Positions 18,771-30,205 of a stretch of DNA of 64,000 bases are shown one piece after another. The notes beneath the pieces were generated by a model that was not told where the DNA came from, ran no database searches, and worked only from the letters and a program-made list of their open reading frames with translations. Position 1 is the first letter of the stretch. Each line of letters starts with the position of its first letter. The position numbers and the translations under genes are program-made. Source of the DNA: Rheum nobile (taxonomy: Eukaryota; Streptophyta; Magnoliopsida; Caryophyllales; Polygonaceae); the NCBI GenBank assembly GCA_027886185.1, contig WOAB01000056.1, positions 4,402,001 through 4,466,000 of the forward strand, given 5' to 3'.

Positions 18771-20280
18771 TGAGTACTATACATTTTCTGTCCATTTGCA
18801 ACTGCCACCTCCATCACTGAGGCCTGGTAAAGCTCCAAGGAAGTATCACTAGCCACACGACCCTTGATACTTTTGCCCTTGACTCGACCCTTGATCTTGA
18901 TGGTCGTCAATGGGCTGCTCCTAGTCAGGGCATATATATAAACTTCTGGCTCAATATATGTTGCTATGCTCATCTGATGCTCCATGACCGACTGTTCTTG
19001 TTCCTCATCAATCACATCTGAATCCTAAAATTGAGCCTCCAATAAAATGTGTAGTGTTTGAGCTTTGCATTTAAGGCCCACGAAGTACTTCTCACTACAT
19101 CTGTAACACAAGCCCGCAACCCTTCTATTCTCCCTGGAATCCACAGGCAACTGCACTAACGAAGCCGATGTCTTAGGACCAGAGCTGGCTTGAGTTGATT
19201 GTGTGTAACCCGTGTGTTTTTGGTAAGTCTTGGCATCAAGATTACATGATCTTGGAAAGTAAGATGTTGCATTGGGTCTCCACTAAGGTTTACTGATCTT
19301 GATAATGGCCTGCACATCCTGAGTGTGCACTCTTGCTTGTTCAAAAGTCATTGCCATGGAATATGGTCTACCGAGCTTGACCAAATGCTTGATTTCTCCC
19401 TTCAGTCCACTGATGTAGCTGGAGATGAAATAGGAATCATGTTAGTGAGGATCACAACTCAACATTTCAGCTTTCAATTCCTCGAATCTCTTATTGTAAT
19501 CCTCTAAGCATTCTTTTTGTTCTAGTTTATTGAATTCCTCCACCATGTCCAACCCTTGACTCTCCCCAAATCTTTCACACACATCCTTCTTCAATTCGTC
19601 CCAATAAACCCAATTTTTCTGCATCATATAACCTTGCAACCATGTATCTGCATTCCCAAAACATACATCGATGCAATTTTGATTTTCTAATTCTCCTAAA
19701 CTGCAAAAATGTTGAAGTACTTATCGCACTTCCTAATCCAACTTCTTGGATTGTTTCTTTCAAATGTAGGAAAATCGATCTTTGGAAATTGATTCATACC
19801 TCGTTGGGATTCGCTGAAGGCCGCCTAATTCTAATCAATGTTGTCGCGAACATTGTTAGCCTGCTAATTGCTCAAGGATCCCGATTCACGAGCTCTGTTA
19901 GAACAACCAAATCCCAGAGTGCCTCCCGATCCCAGCTAACTCCCTCTCCTCTGTTGTATCTCCGGAGAACCAGCTGATCTAGAATTATCCTTCGGAAGCA
20001 GCGATCTCATCATCTCAGCAAGTTTATCTATCCTCCGATCGACGTTTTCCCTCGATTCCACCAATTGATCTGATCGACGATTAGTGTTTCGACCTAATTC
20101 ATCAATCAATCGCTTGTTGTTGAGCGATTCATGCACGACTCGCTAAGTAGTACTCATGAATTCGTGAGCCGTGATCTCAAATTACTTAAGATCATGAAGA
20201 TGCGCCTCCGTTCTTCTCATCACTTCCTCCATGGTCTTCAAACGAGTCATTTCTGCCATGCCTGAGAATCATTTGGCTCT
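18771..20280 (-). pseudogene. Duplicated gypsy B gag fragment
   Basis: Repeats 16261-17770 with scattered substitutions. It includes EPEVYIYALTRSSPLTTIKI, LEDYNKRFEELKAEML and the N-terminal ...NKRLIDELGRNTNRR. It has no pol; the LTR at its right is 20290-20428. Confidence 0.8.
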
Positions 20281-20289
20281 GATACCAGA

Positions 20290-20428
20290 TGTTATGACTC
20301 AGATTCAAGAAAGAAAGAAGATAGGAAAGAAATAGAAAGTTTGTTGTGGTAAAAGCCTTTTGTTATTTTGATGCCCCAATCTGTTACAACCCTTTGGGTA
20401 TTTATAACTCACCCTTACAACTATGACA
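20290..20428 (-). repeat. Duplicated gypsy B LTR
   Basis: TGTTATGACTCAGATTCAAG through ACAACTATGACA matches the LTR at 17780-17918. The TTATT beyond it belongs to the copied flank. Confidence 0.82.
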
Positions 20429-20715
20429 TTATTATGAAAGCGTAAAATAATATCTCTATACGGAAAAAAGACTTGTAATACCTTTTACCCGATTTTTAGT
20501 TTAATTTGATTTCCCTATTAGAAGATCGATTTAAATTGTCTGTTATGTTGCACTTTTTTTTATTAGTTAGATTTAAAGTTTAATTATTTAATTGATGTAT
20601 AAGGGCTTATTTTAATTAATTAAATAGAGGAACTAGAGAAATTAGGAGAGCCTTTACGACTTTTGCAAAATGAGTGCAAGTATTATGCCCTTAAAAGTGG
20701 GCATCGAAATCATTA

Positions 20716-20831
20716 GGGTTCGTTTGGATCACTTGAAATAATGCATTAAAATACATTGTCTTGTATTAAATCATCAATTTAATGTAAGATAATGCTTTTT
20801 AATGCATTATTTTGAGAATCTAAACGCACCC
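20716..20831. mobile_element. Duplicated Tourist-like MITE (116 bp)
   Basis: Same element as 18203-18318, with TTA at 20713-20715 and 20832-20834. Here the left end reads GGGTTCGTTTGGAT, closer to its partner end. Confidence 0.8.
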
Positions 20832-21044
20832 TTAATCACTGTACTTGAATATGTTTCTCACGAAGCATTTTCGAAATTGAACACAAATTATTTTGAAAAA
20901 AATTGTATGAACATACATAAACGTATAATCAGGGATGTCCAATGATTTTAGGGGTGTTGTACAAAATATGAAATTTAAATAAAAAAGTAAAATAAAAGTA
21001 TACGGGGAGATAGGTGGGATCGAACCTAGGTGGATTGCTTCACT

Positions 21045-21652
21045 CAGTGGCGGATATCCATGAATTATGTAAAGAGGGGTTACAAAATTATTTGTGAAAA
21101 TTATATAATGTTAATTAGCAATGTATTTTTAACCATATATTCTATTTGTGTAATTTTTTTGACAAACCTTATATACTAGGTGTAATATTATGTTTTGAAA
21201 AAATATTTTTAACTAATTTACAATTCTAAAAACGTTTTTGGACAAATAGTACGAAGAAATACCTAAAAAATGTTAGTTTCAAATATTGTGAGAATTTTAA
21301 ATAAGATTAATCCAATTACCTTACAAAAGTTTTAACCCATTTCATAATTGTTGTGGGCAAAAAATAGAAAATACAAATATTTAGATAAAAAAGGTAAATA
21401 AAGAGAAAACAAATGACATAAATTATTATTTATTTAAAAAAAAAAGAATTTAAAGGAATAGAGGTTGGAACTCGAACCCCAAATCCTTGACATCAAATTC
21501 TTAATTACTCCACAACCAATTAGACAAATAACTCTTTATATTTACACAACACATTAACCCATATATTTATTTGAAAAATTATACGTATATGTATAATTTC
21601 ATCGAGGGAAAGGGGGTCACCGAAACCCCAGGAGCCCCCGGAGCCGCCTCTG
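21045..21652. mobile_element. hAT-like MITE (608 bp), TSD GCTTCACT
   Basis: GCTTCACT occurs at 21037-21044 and 21653-21660. Ends are CAGTGGCGGAT and, inward from the right, CAGAGGCGGCT. Eight-bp TSD and CAG ends support hAT. A tRNA-like segment lies near 21462-21535. Confidence 0.85.
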
Positions 21653-21837
21653 GCTTCACTAGATCAAGCTGTTAACTATCTATATAAAAGAAAATATAAT
21701 ATGATAAAGGGTGTTCTGAAATTAAAGGCCCTGTTCATTAGACTGGATGGAAGAGTTCATTAGATGATCGAGCGGGTACTCTACATAGATCAATCGATCT
21801 GGATCATAATATAAGATTGAAGTGGAGTGGTACGTAC

Positions 21838-22017
21838 GCGATTGAAGAGCGTGAAACCAAGGTCGAGTTGGACACCGTGGACAGTAGCGGCGGTGTTGGC
21901 ATGGCCGCCGAGCTTGTCGTCTTTCTCGTACAAACACACCTTCAGCCCCGCCTTGGCGAGCTCGTATGCGGCGACTAGCCCACTTATCCCGCTTCCTACA
22001 ACTGCTACCGATCTCAT
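21838..22017 (-). CDS. Cyclopropane-fatty-acyl-phospholipid synthase-like, exon 1 (start codon and FAD-binding Rossmann motif)
   Basis: Sixty codons start at ATG 22017. The protein begins with a hydrophobic beta strand and the dinucleotide-binding motif GSGISG, followed by LYEKDDKLGGHA and LDLGFTLFNR. That is the ordinary N-terminus of plant CFA synthase amine-oxidase domains. The exon ends at a CGC|GTACGT donor in phase 0. It joins exactly in frame to the acceptor at 1127, giving FNR followed by VTSPNMMEL, as in the family. The next coding exon is therefore about 20.7 kb downstream, at 1127. A CA/TA microsatellite lies just upstream. It could instead be an isolated duplicate, since a damaged second exon 1 lies at 43.7 kb, but this one is intact. 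Confidence 0.8.
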
Positions 22018-22055
22018 CTTTCCAATGCCTTTTGCCTTTCTTCACAAACACCTAC

Positions 22056-22057
22056 GT

Positions 22058-22122
<65 letters not shown>
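22056..22122. repeat. (CA)n(TA)n microsatellite upstream of exon 1
   Basis: A run of CA followed by about 25 TA dinucleotides, roughly 40 bp upstream of the exon 1 start codon. It would lie in the 5' untranslated region or core promoter. Confidence 0.9.
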
Positions 22123-22127
<5 letters not shown>

Positions 22128-22264
22128 TTCCCTAAAAAATATGAATACATTTGTCATAAAATTAATTTTTACTTAATATTGGGCTACATTCACGAGACAC
22201 ATTTCCAGATTACTTACATGTTTAATTAAGGATATTATAGCTAATATATCTAATTTTGAAATAC

Positions 22265-22552
22265 GTAGCTTCAGGTTTTCGGGTGATTTCGGGTTTTCGG
22301 ATGAATTCGGGTCGGTTGAGTTCGGGCTTTCGGGTGATTTCCGGTCGGTTAGCTTCGTATATGGGGTTGAAAACGGGCTAGTCCATTCGGGTGTAATCGG
22401 TTTCGGATTATTTTTGGGTTCAGGTTATTTTGGGTTCGGGTGTAATCGGTTTGGGTCGGGTCACTCTCGGGTATACACTTTGATTTTCTTTTCGGGTGTC
22501 GGGCGGTTCAGGTAGATTTTTCGGATCGGGTCAAGTTTTGACAACCCTAGAT
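22265..22552. repeat. CGGGT-rich degenerate repeat, possible hAT-type MITE
   Basis: TTCGGGT/GGTTCGGG motifs recur every 8-20 bases and end with GTCAAGTTTTGACAACCCTAG. Read from the right it starts CTAGGGTTGTCAAAACTTGA, a common plant non-autonomous transposon end. I could not find a matching left end or TSD. From about 22560 to 23822 I recognise nothing. Confidence 0.5.
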
Positions 22553-23827
22553 AAAAAACTATTATTGATAGAAATGGAGTTTTTATTGTGTGTCAATTGG
22601 AACACATTAGAAAAAACCTTTTACTTTTTTATTCTTTTTCTATGATTGTGGTTAAAGATCTTGGTGTTGCGACTCAATTGGCAAAAATCACAAATCTACT
22701 AGAGTAGAACCTAACTATATATATCACATCACACTTTCTCATTAAAATTCTCACATGTAATTTTTTATATTCTTTTAATAAATTTAGTTATATATGAAAG
22801 ATTTTTTTATCTTAAATCTAGCACTAATCTTTTCCTAATAAAAAATACAAACCAATCCCAAAGATTAAAAATCAGTAAACAAAATTTTAAATCAATCACA
22901 AAAGATCACAAATCTAAAACTTTCACAAAACTGATAAACTCATGATTAGACTGATTTGCACATCATCGATGAACACCTATCTGCACGACCCATGCCACGT
23001 CACCATTTGGAATCTCTGGTTCATCGCGACGTTTGTCTCGGTAAATGCTTCTGACCTTGTAATTGACAAAAAAAATTCTTAAAGCCGCAGTGCTAGCCAT
23101 TAGCCGAAGCACAACAGTTAAGACTTAAAGTACTTGTGCATTTTCAAAAAGTAAGACTAATTAAATATCATATACTGAAAAATCTTAACAAAGATTAATG
23201 GTCAAATGAAAATTATATAGCAGTTATAGAAAATCGGGGTAAGCATCGAGGTAACCAATTGTACATATTTGTGGATATATGATTGTAAATAAATAAAGGT
23301 TATAGAAAATTGAAAAGCATAAGTTTTGGTTATAACTTTTTTTTAAAATAATTAAAGGATATTCGATATGAGATTGAAAATATAACATTTGATACTAATT
23401 TAAGATATCAGATTTATGATTTATATTTTCTTTCAATTTCGTAATTTCCCAATTTAGCTTATGGTTCTTAATTAACCCGAATATTTTTTTACACTACTAA
23501 CTTATTTTTCATTTTTGTTAATCGGTATGATATGTCAATAGAATTTGTTATAACGACTTTGTGTAAATAAACAAAAAAAAGTTAATAAAACATATTTGAT
23601 AAATCCAATATTAAGGAAAATGATATCTACATCGAGTACTTTGCTAATAAACTAAACATCATATCAAAATTCATGTGTTTTTTAAATTAATATTTATTAG
23701 TCAACACAATATCCCAATCAAAAATCATTTTTTTTCCTAGATTTAAAATTCAATCTAATCATAAATATCTCATTTTAATGATATATTATATATACTAAGA
23801 TAATTTAAACATTACTTCAATATATAG

Positions 23828-26313
23828 TGACGGTTCCCAAATCGGTAGTTGCCTACTTTGAAATAATTGAAGAGATTGAACACTTGAAATATATCTCTTC
23901 TAGGCATGGGCATTGATCACGTTAGTGGAGCAAACCCCGAGGTAGCACCTCGGGAAAGACCCACCACCCGCTCGCGGACAACAATGAGAGTCTTGGGGAA
24001 CTTTGTGGAATGTTGCTTAAAAGGAGCACCTAATACCGGGATTCGCCACCTTCCTAGAGGGCTACATTTCGAGCTCCCCAAAAAGAAGTCCCTCAAAATG
24101 GCATCTCCTCCTCCATTTATAGATCTCAAGAGGAGAGAGAGTCGTATGACACTGGTTCGCTTTTTGCTCCACATGTCTTGCATGCCCGAGGAGTAATCTT
24201 TTACATGTTCATCACGTAGCGGAAATGAGTGCACACTTGGAGGCCATGCATGCCACTAGCAAGTGCGAATAGCAATCATTGTGTTCCTAGATGGAAATCG
24301 ACTAACGTCACCACGTACGACCAACATGGTGCTATTAAACATGCGCCTGTACTCTATCATAGCAACATAACCAACATCGCGCTAGCCACATAATTGTACA
24401 TCACATTCTTTGTTCAAGGGAGAGCTTTGAGGTTTTATTATCTTGGGAACACTTATTACTACTTGCTGCGCATTGTATGTTACAACGGGTGCATGAGTGT
24501 ATCGTGGTTCTGTCACAGTCCCTTTCTTTGAATAGTTGTGAGGACGACAATTCAAAGCAACTCAAAAAGAACAATCATACACCACCCGCGCACATTATCC
24601 TCATCCTTATTCCTCCCTTTCAAGCATAAAACAATGTGTTTCAATGTTTCTTGGTCGCACATCAGGCTTCAAGCAAAGTTTGAAGGGTACTCGTCGTTTT
24701 ACGAGAATCGCGACGGCAACCCCAAGCACAAAATAGCGAAGCTTGGAGGATTCTTGTAGATTTAATAGCACGACAATGGCGCGATAATTGCATGACACTA
24801 GCGTGATAGTAGTGCGATGATAATGCAATAATAGCACAATGACAACCTCCAATAAAGCGCGAGGGTTCTCGTCGGCTTAGGAGAATCACGACAGTAGCCC
24901 CAAGCGCGAATGACCGTGACTTGGGGATTCTCGTCGACTTCAGAAATGCGACATTAGAGCGACGTTAGCGTCCAGTAAAGCACGAAGGTTCTAGTCGGCT
25001 TACGAGAATCGTGATGGCAACCCCAAGCGCAAATGAGCGAAGATTGGGGATTCTCATCGACTAACGAGAATCACAACAATAGCGCGATGATAGCACAATA
25101 ATAGCGCGACAACAACCTCCAGCAAAGAGTGAGGGTTCTGGTCGACTTATGAGAATCGCAATGGCAGCCCCAATTGCAAATGAGCGAGACTTGGGGGTTC
25201 TCGTCGACTTACGAGAATCGCACAACAATAGCGCGATGATAGCGCAATGGCAGCCCAAGCGCAAATGAGCGAGACTTGGGGTTCTCGTTGACTTATGATA
25301 ATCACGCGACAATAGCGCGATGATAGCGTGATAATAGCGCGACGACACCCTCTAGCAAAGGGTGAGGGTTCTCGTCGTTTTACGAGAATCACGACAACAA
25401 CCCCAAGCGCAAATGAGCGAGGCTTGGGGGTTATCGTCGACTTAAGAAATATTAACAATGCAAGCATTGGAAGTAATTGCTTAACATCCACTATGCTACA
25501 AAAGCTCGAACATACATGTAGTACCTCACGAAGCGGGTCGAGCGAAATTGTCTTGATTCACCAAGAGCCCAGTTGCAGTGATCGAGCAGCCTTAGAGGGA
25601 GAAGGTCCCCATGGCCGGCGACAGTGACAGTTCCAAACCGGTAGCTACCTGCTTTGAAATAATTGAAGAGATCGATCATGGAAAATATATCTCTTCTAGG
25701 TCTGGGCATTGATCGCATTAGTGGAGCAAAACCCCGAGGTAGCACCTCGGGAAAGACCCACCACCCGCCTGTGGACAACAATGAGTGTCGTGACGATTCT
25801 TGTAGAATGATGCTTAAAAAGGAGGACCAAATACCAAGATTCGCCACCTTCCTAGAGAGCTATATTTTGAGCTCCCCAGAAGGAAGTCCCTTAAAAAGAC
25901 ATCTCCTCCTCCATTTATAGATCTCAAGAGGAGAGAGAGTCGTACGACGCTTGTCCGTTCTTTTCTCCACATGTCTTGCTTTCCCAAGGAGTAATCTTTT
26001 ACATGTTCGCCACATGAAAAAAAGGAGTGCACACTTGGAGACCTAGCATGAAACTAGCAAGTGAGAATAGCAATCATCACGTTCCTAGACGGGAATCAAC
26101 AAAAGTCACCACATTCGACCAACATTGCGCTAGTGAACATGCGCCTACACTCTATCATAGCAGCATAACCAACATCGCGCTAGCCACATAACTAACATCG
26201 CGTTCTTTGTCCAAGGCGAGAGCTTTTTGGTTTTATTATCCCGAGAACACTTATTAGTACTTGTTGCGCGCTGTATGTTGCAAAGCGTGCGCGAGTGTTT
26301 CACGGTTCTGTCA
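23828..26313. mobile_element. Non-coding LTR retrotransposon (2.49 kb)
   Basis: Direct repeats at 23828-24515 and 25625-26313 (688 and 689 bp) both begin TGAC-GTTCC and end GGTTCTGTCA. Flanks are TATAG and AATAG, four of five identical. The internal 1.1 kb has no recognisable gag or pol and is largely a degenerate repeat array. I class it as non-autonomous and dependent on another element for proteins. Confidence 0.78.
24850..25450. repeat. Hairpin-rich degenerate repeat array
   Basis: Repeats of GGTTCTCGTCGACTTACGAG alternate with ACCCCAAGCGCAAATGAGCG and AATAGCGCGATGATAGCGCG. The first block is a built-in hairpin (TTCTCGTCG against CGAGAA). Frames through it (for example minus 25348-25061) are repeat translations, not genes. 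Confidence 0.7.
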
Positions 26314-26318
26314 AATAG

Positions 26319-27180
26319 TAGTCAAATTAAATATCTCAAAAAATTCATGTAGGTTTTTATGTTTGTGGAACAACATTATTTTAAAATTAATATTGTTTAA
26401 GGGACTAAGTACTATCATATCTTTTAACTATTTTGTCACGTCTTTATATTTCTAAATCTACAAGGTTACCCATTTATATGATTGATTTTAAACCTTAATG
26501 TATAATCTACTATATAATACTATAGTAACACTTAGCTAAGACCAGTTGTCGTTTTGACATTGTATTACGTCAGTTATTGTCACATGTCTACTCCACATCG
26601 TACCACATCACTAAATTATCTTTTTTTCCTATTATTATATAAAATATGTTGGTAATAGATATGATCTTGATTTCTTTATTTTTTTCATGTTATCTTGATT
26701 TCTTTCTCAACATATAGATATTCACATTTGATTCTGATTTCCATATTAGATAGAATATATTAGGTACTTTAGGATATTTTGTTTTATTTTTTCCATTTAA
26801 TTAGTCACATTTTATTAAAATTTAATTTAATTCATTTATTTCTAGGTATAGGACATGATTCAACATACTATGTATGTACTGAATCACATTGATTGTTATT
26901 AGTTGATTATTAGTAGAGATTTCTGTATATTATCATACTTATCTTACTTTCATTTACATTTTCAATAATTTAGTATATTTTTCAATTAAGTAATATTTTT
27001 TACAAAATAAAATCGATATATTTGTAATAACTAAAAAAATATTAATATAAAATTTCACTCAAGCACATGCATTGCACAAAACTGAAGTTGTCTTCTTGTT
27101 ATCAAACTGTTTACACATAAGTATTGAACAATGAGGAAATCCCTCTACAAACAAAACAATAGGAGGAAACCCCTCACTCC
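26319..27180. other. AT-rich stretch, no gene
   Basis: The segment starting TCTACTATATAATACTATAG at 26506 resembles a Helitron 5' end, but no convincing 3' end follows. Nothing else is recognised. Confidence 0.4.
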
Positions 27181-27281
27181 TCATGAAAGGAGTTTACTTC
27201 TCTACAACAATGTTAGGAGGAAATCCCTCCACGATCCATCTTCAAAATCACGTACTGACTTTTAACAAATTGGTTTCAAGC

Positions 27282-27395
27282 AAAAGTATATCCTGGTTCA
27301 AGAACAAAATATGGTTCAAGAACAAAATCTTCAAGGCGAAAAGTATATCCTGGTTCAAGAACAAAATATGGTTCAAGAACAAAATCTTCAAGGCG
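27282..27395 (+). repeat. 57-bp tandem repeat, two copies, in an open frame
   Basis: The unit beginning AAAAGTATATCCTGGTTCAA recurs at 27339. Period 57 keeps the plus-strand frame open (repeat SISWFKNKIWFKNKIFKA). Inside each unit TGGTTCAAGAACAAAAT is itself doubled. A second direct repeat (ATCTTGACTGTAACAACC) occurs at 27411 and 27466. The open frame at 27183-27548 has no recognisable family. Confidence 0.75.
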
Positions 27396-28126
27396 AGGCT
27401 CTGTTTAGGAATCTTGACTGTAACAACCCATATTTCTACCCCTTTAACAAACAAGATATTTCAATATCTTGACTGTAACAACCTATATTTCTACCCCATT
27501 AACAAGTCAACTTTGGAAAACAATTTCATAATTTTTATAAAATTATGAAATAGGTTAACCACAACTTGCACTACACGCGTTCTTTTTCACCCTTTAATGG
27601 GAACCTTTACTTGTTGAGATTTATTCATGTGCTGACGTAGCTGATTGTAGGCTTGGTTTGAGATTGTTGTTTCGGGCAAGAGTTCAAGGATGTGGTCGTG
27701 CGATTCCTGTTGACTTATAGAGACGAAGCGTGTTCCAAGTGTTCCGTCGCACCACCAGAGTGTATCTTTTGATCTGCTTCCCGGCTGTTGCTTCGCCTTG
27801 TTGGTTTCCTCCAACCCGTGTTGCGCCCTTCTCATCCGTTTTGCCTATTTTTCTAGCTCCTGTCAGTTTTGTTTATCTCTCTTGTTTTGTTTTGTTATTT
27901 TTTGCTCTCTAGTCGAAAGTTGGGATTGTTTTAATATTTTTTCCCCATTATATTAAGGCCTATGTAGCGTCCATATATGTGGCAGGTCTCACTGTATTAG
28001 TAATGGGTTGTACTTGTACATGTAATTGTAGATTGAGGATCCTGTACAACAAGCCCTTATCGTACAACGTGCGAATCAATCTCGGCCGTCAATTTTTTAT
28101 TTTTTTTGGTCAACAATTTTTTTTTG

Positions 28127-28355
28127 TTTTCGTCCCCTGATTATTCTGGATTAACCTATATAGAAGGTTCACAAATAAGCTCTTAACGTTCATTTATTTA
28201 TGCACTGAAGTTCACAAATAAGTACTCAATGTGCAAAGACATGTGTTTGAACATGAACATGTTATATGTGAACCTTACGGCATAGAAAAATAAACATTTA
28301 GTACTTAGATGTGAACGTCAATAATTGTCTATTCCAGAACGACCAGAGATGAAAA
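28127..28355. mobile_element. Foldback MITE, unit 1
   Basis: Left end TTTTCGTCCCCTGATTATTC; right end read inward TTTTCATCTCTGGTCGTTC. The core includes GAACATGTTATATGTGAACC. It is adjacent to a second unit of the same family. Confidence 0.65.
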
Positions 28356-28374
28356 ATAATAAAAAAGCTCTTAA

Positions 28375-28550
28375 CGTCCCCTGATCATTCTAGAATAACC
28401 TATATCCAAGGTTCACAAATAATCTTTTAACGTTCATTTATTTGAACATGAACATGTTATATGTGAACCTTACTGCATAGAATAATGAACATGTAGTACT
28501 TACATGTGAACGTCAATAATTGTCTATTCTAGAACGATCATAGACGAAAA
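28375..28550. mobile_element. Foldback MITE, unit 2
   Basis: Left end CGTCCCCTGATCATTCTAG; right end read inward TTTTCGTCTATGATCGTTCT. It shares GAACATGTTATATGTGAACC with unit 1 and lacks about 50 bp of the core. From 28551 to 29126 nothing is recognised. Confidence 0.65.
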
Positions 28551-30205
28551 AAAAGAAAAGTTGTTGATCGATTTTTTTTTACTATATTTACGGTTATGTC
28601 ACCGCGTTACTATTCACTTTTTCCACCCCTTTTAATCTCAGTCCTTCATCTCTTTGATCCAATGACCCATAAAATTTTTCATATTGTACAATAAAGACCA
28701 TATATATGTGAATAAATAATATTTTGTTTGGATGTTTACGAAAAAATATATCGAGGATGTAATTACAAAATTTTAGACACGGACAAGCTAGGCCAATGCA
28801 ATTCACTTCATTGACAAATAAGAGACATGTGGGCTCAAAAACAGATCGAGACATGTGTGGTTCCAAACAAAATTAAAATAAAAAAGAGGCTGACAAATTA
28901 ACAAGAGGCCCCAACTGCTCAAATAGGCCTTATGGCAAATATTAGGTGAGCACGTTCCAACTTCCAAGGTCACCTCACGTGTTTGATATCGGGTTTATTT
29001 TGGTACGAGTGTGACTTTATTTTTTTGAGCAGAGGTACGAGTGTGACTTGATCGTTTGGTGTTGGGTCAATTTTCGTAGTACGGAAGTTGGCACAATTAA
29101 GTTCGTAAGTTTTTCACAACAAAATTTGTTATAAAGGGGTATAATGCTGATCAAACTTCGGTTCGACTTGAATATAGATTAAATCGTGTCAACGTATTTT
29201 TCAAAATTAATATTTTGACCCTTATTCTTATAGCCTTAGGGTTGCACGAAATTCGATTCGGGACAAGACAATCAAACCTCTATTGAACAAGGCAATATCA
29301 ATAGAGAAGACTTGACGTTTTTGTGTTTATTCGATACAAGAGATCGTTCTCTTTCTGGATATCCCAAGACTTGCCCCAACCTCACCCTTATATAGGACAT
29401 AAGTAGTTAGGCGGTTACATGGCGGTTGCATGACGGTTGGACGGTTGCATGGCGGTTGAAAATTGGTTAAAAAACCGCCAAAAATTGTTTAAAAAACCAC
29501 CAAACTACTCTTATTTAAACCAACAAGCTCCGCAACCCTGACTCCCTGAGTCCGAATCCACGCACACGAGTGTACACTCCGCACCCCCAAAACTCGTTAT
29601 GCGCCGAACGAACTCCTTAAGTCTTGAGCGAATCCCGACTACAACAAATGGCCGATGACACTAAAATCACCAACATTCCTCCCCCATTTTAGTGTAATCC
29701 TTGATTCATTTAAAAACATACATCAAACACAAACTTATGCATAAATGAAAATGTCCTTAGGATTGAATTTCCACATTAGTGTAGTACACATTTCAAATAA
29801 TCGAGAATTAGGGCATCCTATGGATTGAACCCTTCAACTCATCTGAATACTTGAAGATACAACACACACAAGTTTCTATACTACTCCAAGTGCTAACTTG
29901 ACACTATTATAGCCATGTGTCCTTATCTATTCATGAGCGTATACAAAGCCAAGCCCGGGCTAGTTGAAGCGGCACCACTTCACACTCGTATATGTGGACT
30001 CTTTTCAATCATGCACCTGCAAATGCATTTTTTCAAAAGATCCATTAAGAAGATAAACTTCAACCTAACTTTACTTGCAGGTCCGAGCACATACCTTGGG
30101 ATGATTTTGAACATATGCTCCAAACTCTAAGTGTAGGCTTTCCACATTGAATTCAACCTCTAACGTCATATTAGAGGGGAATTAGGTATCCCACGATTAT
30201 AAATT

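Larger units (their letters stand above)
16261..21288. repeat. 2.5-kb tandem duplication (units 16261-18770 and 18771-21288)
   Basis: Unit 1 runs from the gag 3' part of gypsy B, through its right LTR and 0.85 kb of flank, into a hAT-like MITE. Unit 2 repeats the same order with point differences. TGAG is present at all three boundaries (16261, 18771, 21289). At 18771 MITE sequence joins directly to gag sequence, and at 21289 the MITE continues normally. This is a simple direct duplication with a 4 bp microhomology. Confidence 0.88.
1128..21837 (-). other. Giant intron 1 (about 20.7 kb) of the CFA synthase-like gene
   Basis: This is the interval between the exon 1 donor and the exon 2 acceptor. 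It is bounded by GT and AG on the minus strand with matching phase. It contains two chromoviruses, both also on the minus strand, a TRIM concatemer, two solo LTRs, a SINE, hAT, Tourist and MULE MITEs, and a tandem duplication. Whether the whole intron is spliced in vivo cannot be told from DNA alone. Confidence 0.6.

Noticed and set aside
21827..22229. Plus-strand frames ending in long Ile-Tyr runs
   Set aside because: They are the antisense of exon 1 continuing into the CA/TA microsatellite.
24607..25491. Overlapping minus-strand frames rich in Arg, Leu and Ser inside the non-coding LTR element
   Set aside because: They follow the internal repeat array, overlap in all frames, and lack any domain.
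26506..27085. Helitron suggested by TCTACTATATAATA at the left and ACTGA at the right
   Set aside because: No hairpin before the putative 3' end, and the following base is not T, so the 3' rule fails.
27587..27835. Minus-strand 82-codon frame as a host gene
   Set aside because: No recognisable domain, splice context or repeat of the frame elsewhere; insufficient support.
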